DNA from: Vibrio sp. MEBiC08052
Lineage (GTDB): Bacteria; Pseudomonadota; Gammaproteobacteria; Enterobacterales; Vibrionaceae
Length of the DNA: 64,000 nucleotides
Direction of reading: 5' to 3'
Assembly: GCF_001506075.1 (NCBI RefSeq)
Contig: NZ_KQ947475.1
Coordinates: 3,325,539 to 3,389,538 of the forward strand
Numbering within the stretch: position 1 is the first letter of the stretch; each line of letters begins with the position of its first letter. Shown in pieces: positions 63,284 to 64,000 of this stretch. A program made the position numbers and the translations under genes. The notes beneath the pieces are model-generated. The model made no database searches. It was not told where the DNA came from and saw only the letters and a program-made list of their open reading frames with translations.

Positions 63284-64000
63284 CGGTTCATCCCCGTGTG
63301 TACGGGGAACACGCACCATTGCTCAGTTGAAGTTCATCTTTTCCCGGTTCATCCCCGTGTGTACGGGGAACACTGGCGGACAACTCAAGGCTAAATTTCG
63401 ACCGACGGTTCATCCCCGTGTGTACGGGGAACACGGCCAGTATTCCTCGCCCGCCGGTATCTCGTACGGTTCATCCCCGTGTGTACGGGGAACACCAAAT
63501 CCTTGTAGCAACTCTAGGGATATAAATCGGTTCATCCCCGTGTGTACGGGGAACACAAAGCCAAGGTCTTTTTGTTTCACTAAATAATCGGTTCATCCCC
63601 GTGTGTACGGGGAACACATAATGACCTCAGTACCGGTGTGTGCAGGTAGCGGTTCATCCCCGTGTGTACGGGGAACACTGGTACTACTCGGAGCAGCTCA
63701 GAGAAGAATGCGGTTCATCCCCGTGTGTACGGGGAACACCAGTTAATATCAATCAGCTCTAAATGTTCAAACGGTTCATCCCCGTGTGTACGGGGAACAC
63801 TAATCAAATGGTTACTTAACAATGCTACATTGCGGTTCATCCCCGTGTGTACGGGGAACACCCCGAATTGTGTTCTAATGTGAGTAGTTCCGGCGGTTCA
63901 TCCCCGTGTGTACGGGGAACACAGGTTACTCTGTCCATTCAACTCGCGTTTTTGCGGTTCATCCCCGTGTGTACGGGGAACACTTGTATGTCATGGATGC
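63284..64000 (-). CRISPR. Type I-E style CRISPR array, 12 repeats, open at right edge
   Basis: Twelve 29-bp repeats start at 63284 and every 61 bp after it (63345, 63406, 63467, 63528, 63589, 63650, 63711, 63772, 63833, 63894, 63955), with eleven complete 32-bp spacers and 17 bases of a twelfth. On the plus strand each repeat begins CGGTTCATCCCC and ends GTACGGGGAACAC; all appear identical. In I-E systems the transcribed repeat starts GTGTTCCCC and ends AACCG, so the array is read on the minus strand. Base 63284 is therefore the old trailer end, and the leader and cas genes should lie to the right, outside the window. All spacers look unique. Confidence 0.97.

Noticed and set aside
63164..63883. 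Open frames of 70-86 codons across the CRISPR array (repeated phrase SPCVRGT / IPVCTGNT)
   Set aside because: They are translations of the 29-bp repeat in different frames; the periodic DNA explains them.

Overview
The window looks like chromosomal DNA of a Vibrionaceae member, most likely a Vibrio. The evidence is an ectABC-aspartokinase operon, a Qrr quorum-sensing small RNA with a sigma-54 promoter and LuxO-type enhancer repeats, a thermostable-hemolysin (delta-VPH) family gene, Vibrio-type DUF2850 and DUF3820 proteins, a SpeG nearly identical to the Vibrio form, and many chemoreceptors. The species cannot be fixed from the sequence alone. No rRNA or tRNA gene was recognised.

Layout. 1-4.1 kb: two chemoreceptors (the first cut by the window edge) and a SpoIIAA-like protein. 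4.4-9.6 kb: thioredoxin 2, the Ohr/OhrR peroxide pair with operator palindromes, a small lipoprotein, SbmA transporter, an outer-membrane barrel protein and an unlisted 53-residue membrane protein. 9.8-18.1 kb: fold-III ornithine/lysine decarboxylase, a secreted M35 protease, DUF3820, a GH4 phospho-glycosidase with divergent LysR regulator, an acyl-CoA thioesterase, SpeG and PpiC. 18.1-26.2 kb: a soluble PAS chemoreceptor, CheV, a protein resembling only the insert domain of malate synthase G beside an XRE regulator, a CHASE-GGDEF cyclase and a secreted unknown. 26.2-32.1 kb: NrtR/PncB of NAD salvage, an orphan radical SAM enzyme, a lone CorC-type domain, an MscS channel and DUF2850. 32.3-37 kb: pirin, a chemoreceptor next to a free periplasmic sensor-domain protein, and asparaginase II. 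37.6-43.8 kb: the ectoine operon, then Qrr, then a degenerate acetoacetyl-CoA-synthetase-like protein. 44.0-50.5 kb: a seven-gene minus-strand cluster (thermostable-hemolysin family, acyl-AMP ligase, haem-oxygenase-like diiron oxidase candidate, TPR protein, QseB/QseC-like two-component pair, SDR). 50.7-57.7 kb: methyltransferase, DUF3299, lipoprotein alkaline phosphatase, a REP-type Y1 transposase, an EamA transporter with divergent LysR, and an Lrp regulator. 58.2-62.8 kb: MesX/MesD methionine synthase and a CZB-domain chemoreceptor. 63.28-64 kb: a type I-E style CRISPR array running off the right edge.

How parts fit together. Osmoprotection (ectoine), methionine and NAD metabolism, polyamines, peroxide defence and chemotaxis are all represented. 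The most interesting unit is the 44.0-50.5 kb cluster. It combines acyl activation, a GNAT-like/hemolysin-family protein, a candidate non-haem diiron oxidase, an SDR and its own two-component system, with a PmrA/QseB-like direct repeat (CTTAAG-N5-CTTAAG) just upstream. It looks like a self-regulated pathway for an unidentified small molecule or lipid. Intergenic DNA across the window also carries a dispersed GTGTCTGTCC-type repeat, plausibly mobilised by the Y1 transposase at 54 kb; copies even sit beside the CRISPR array.
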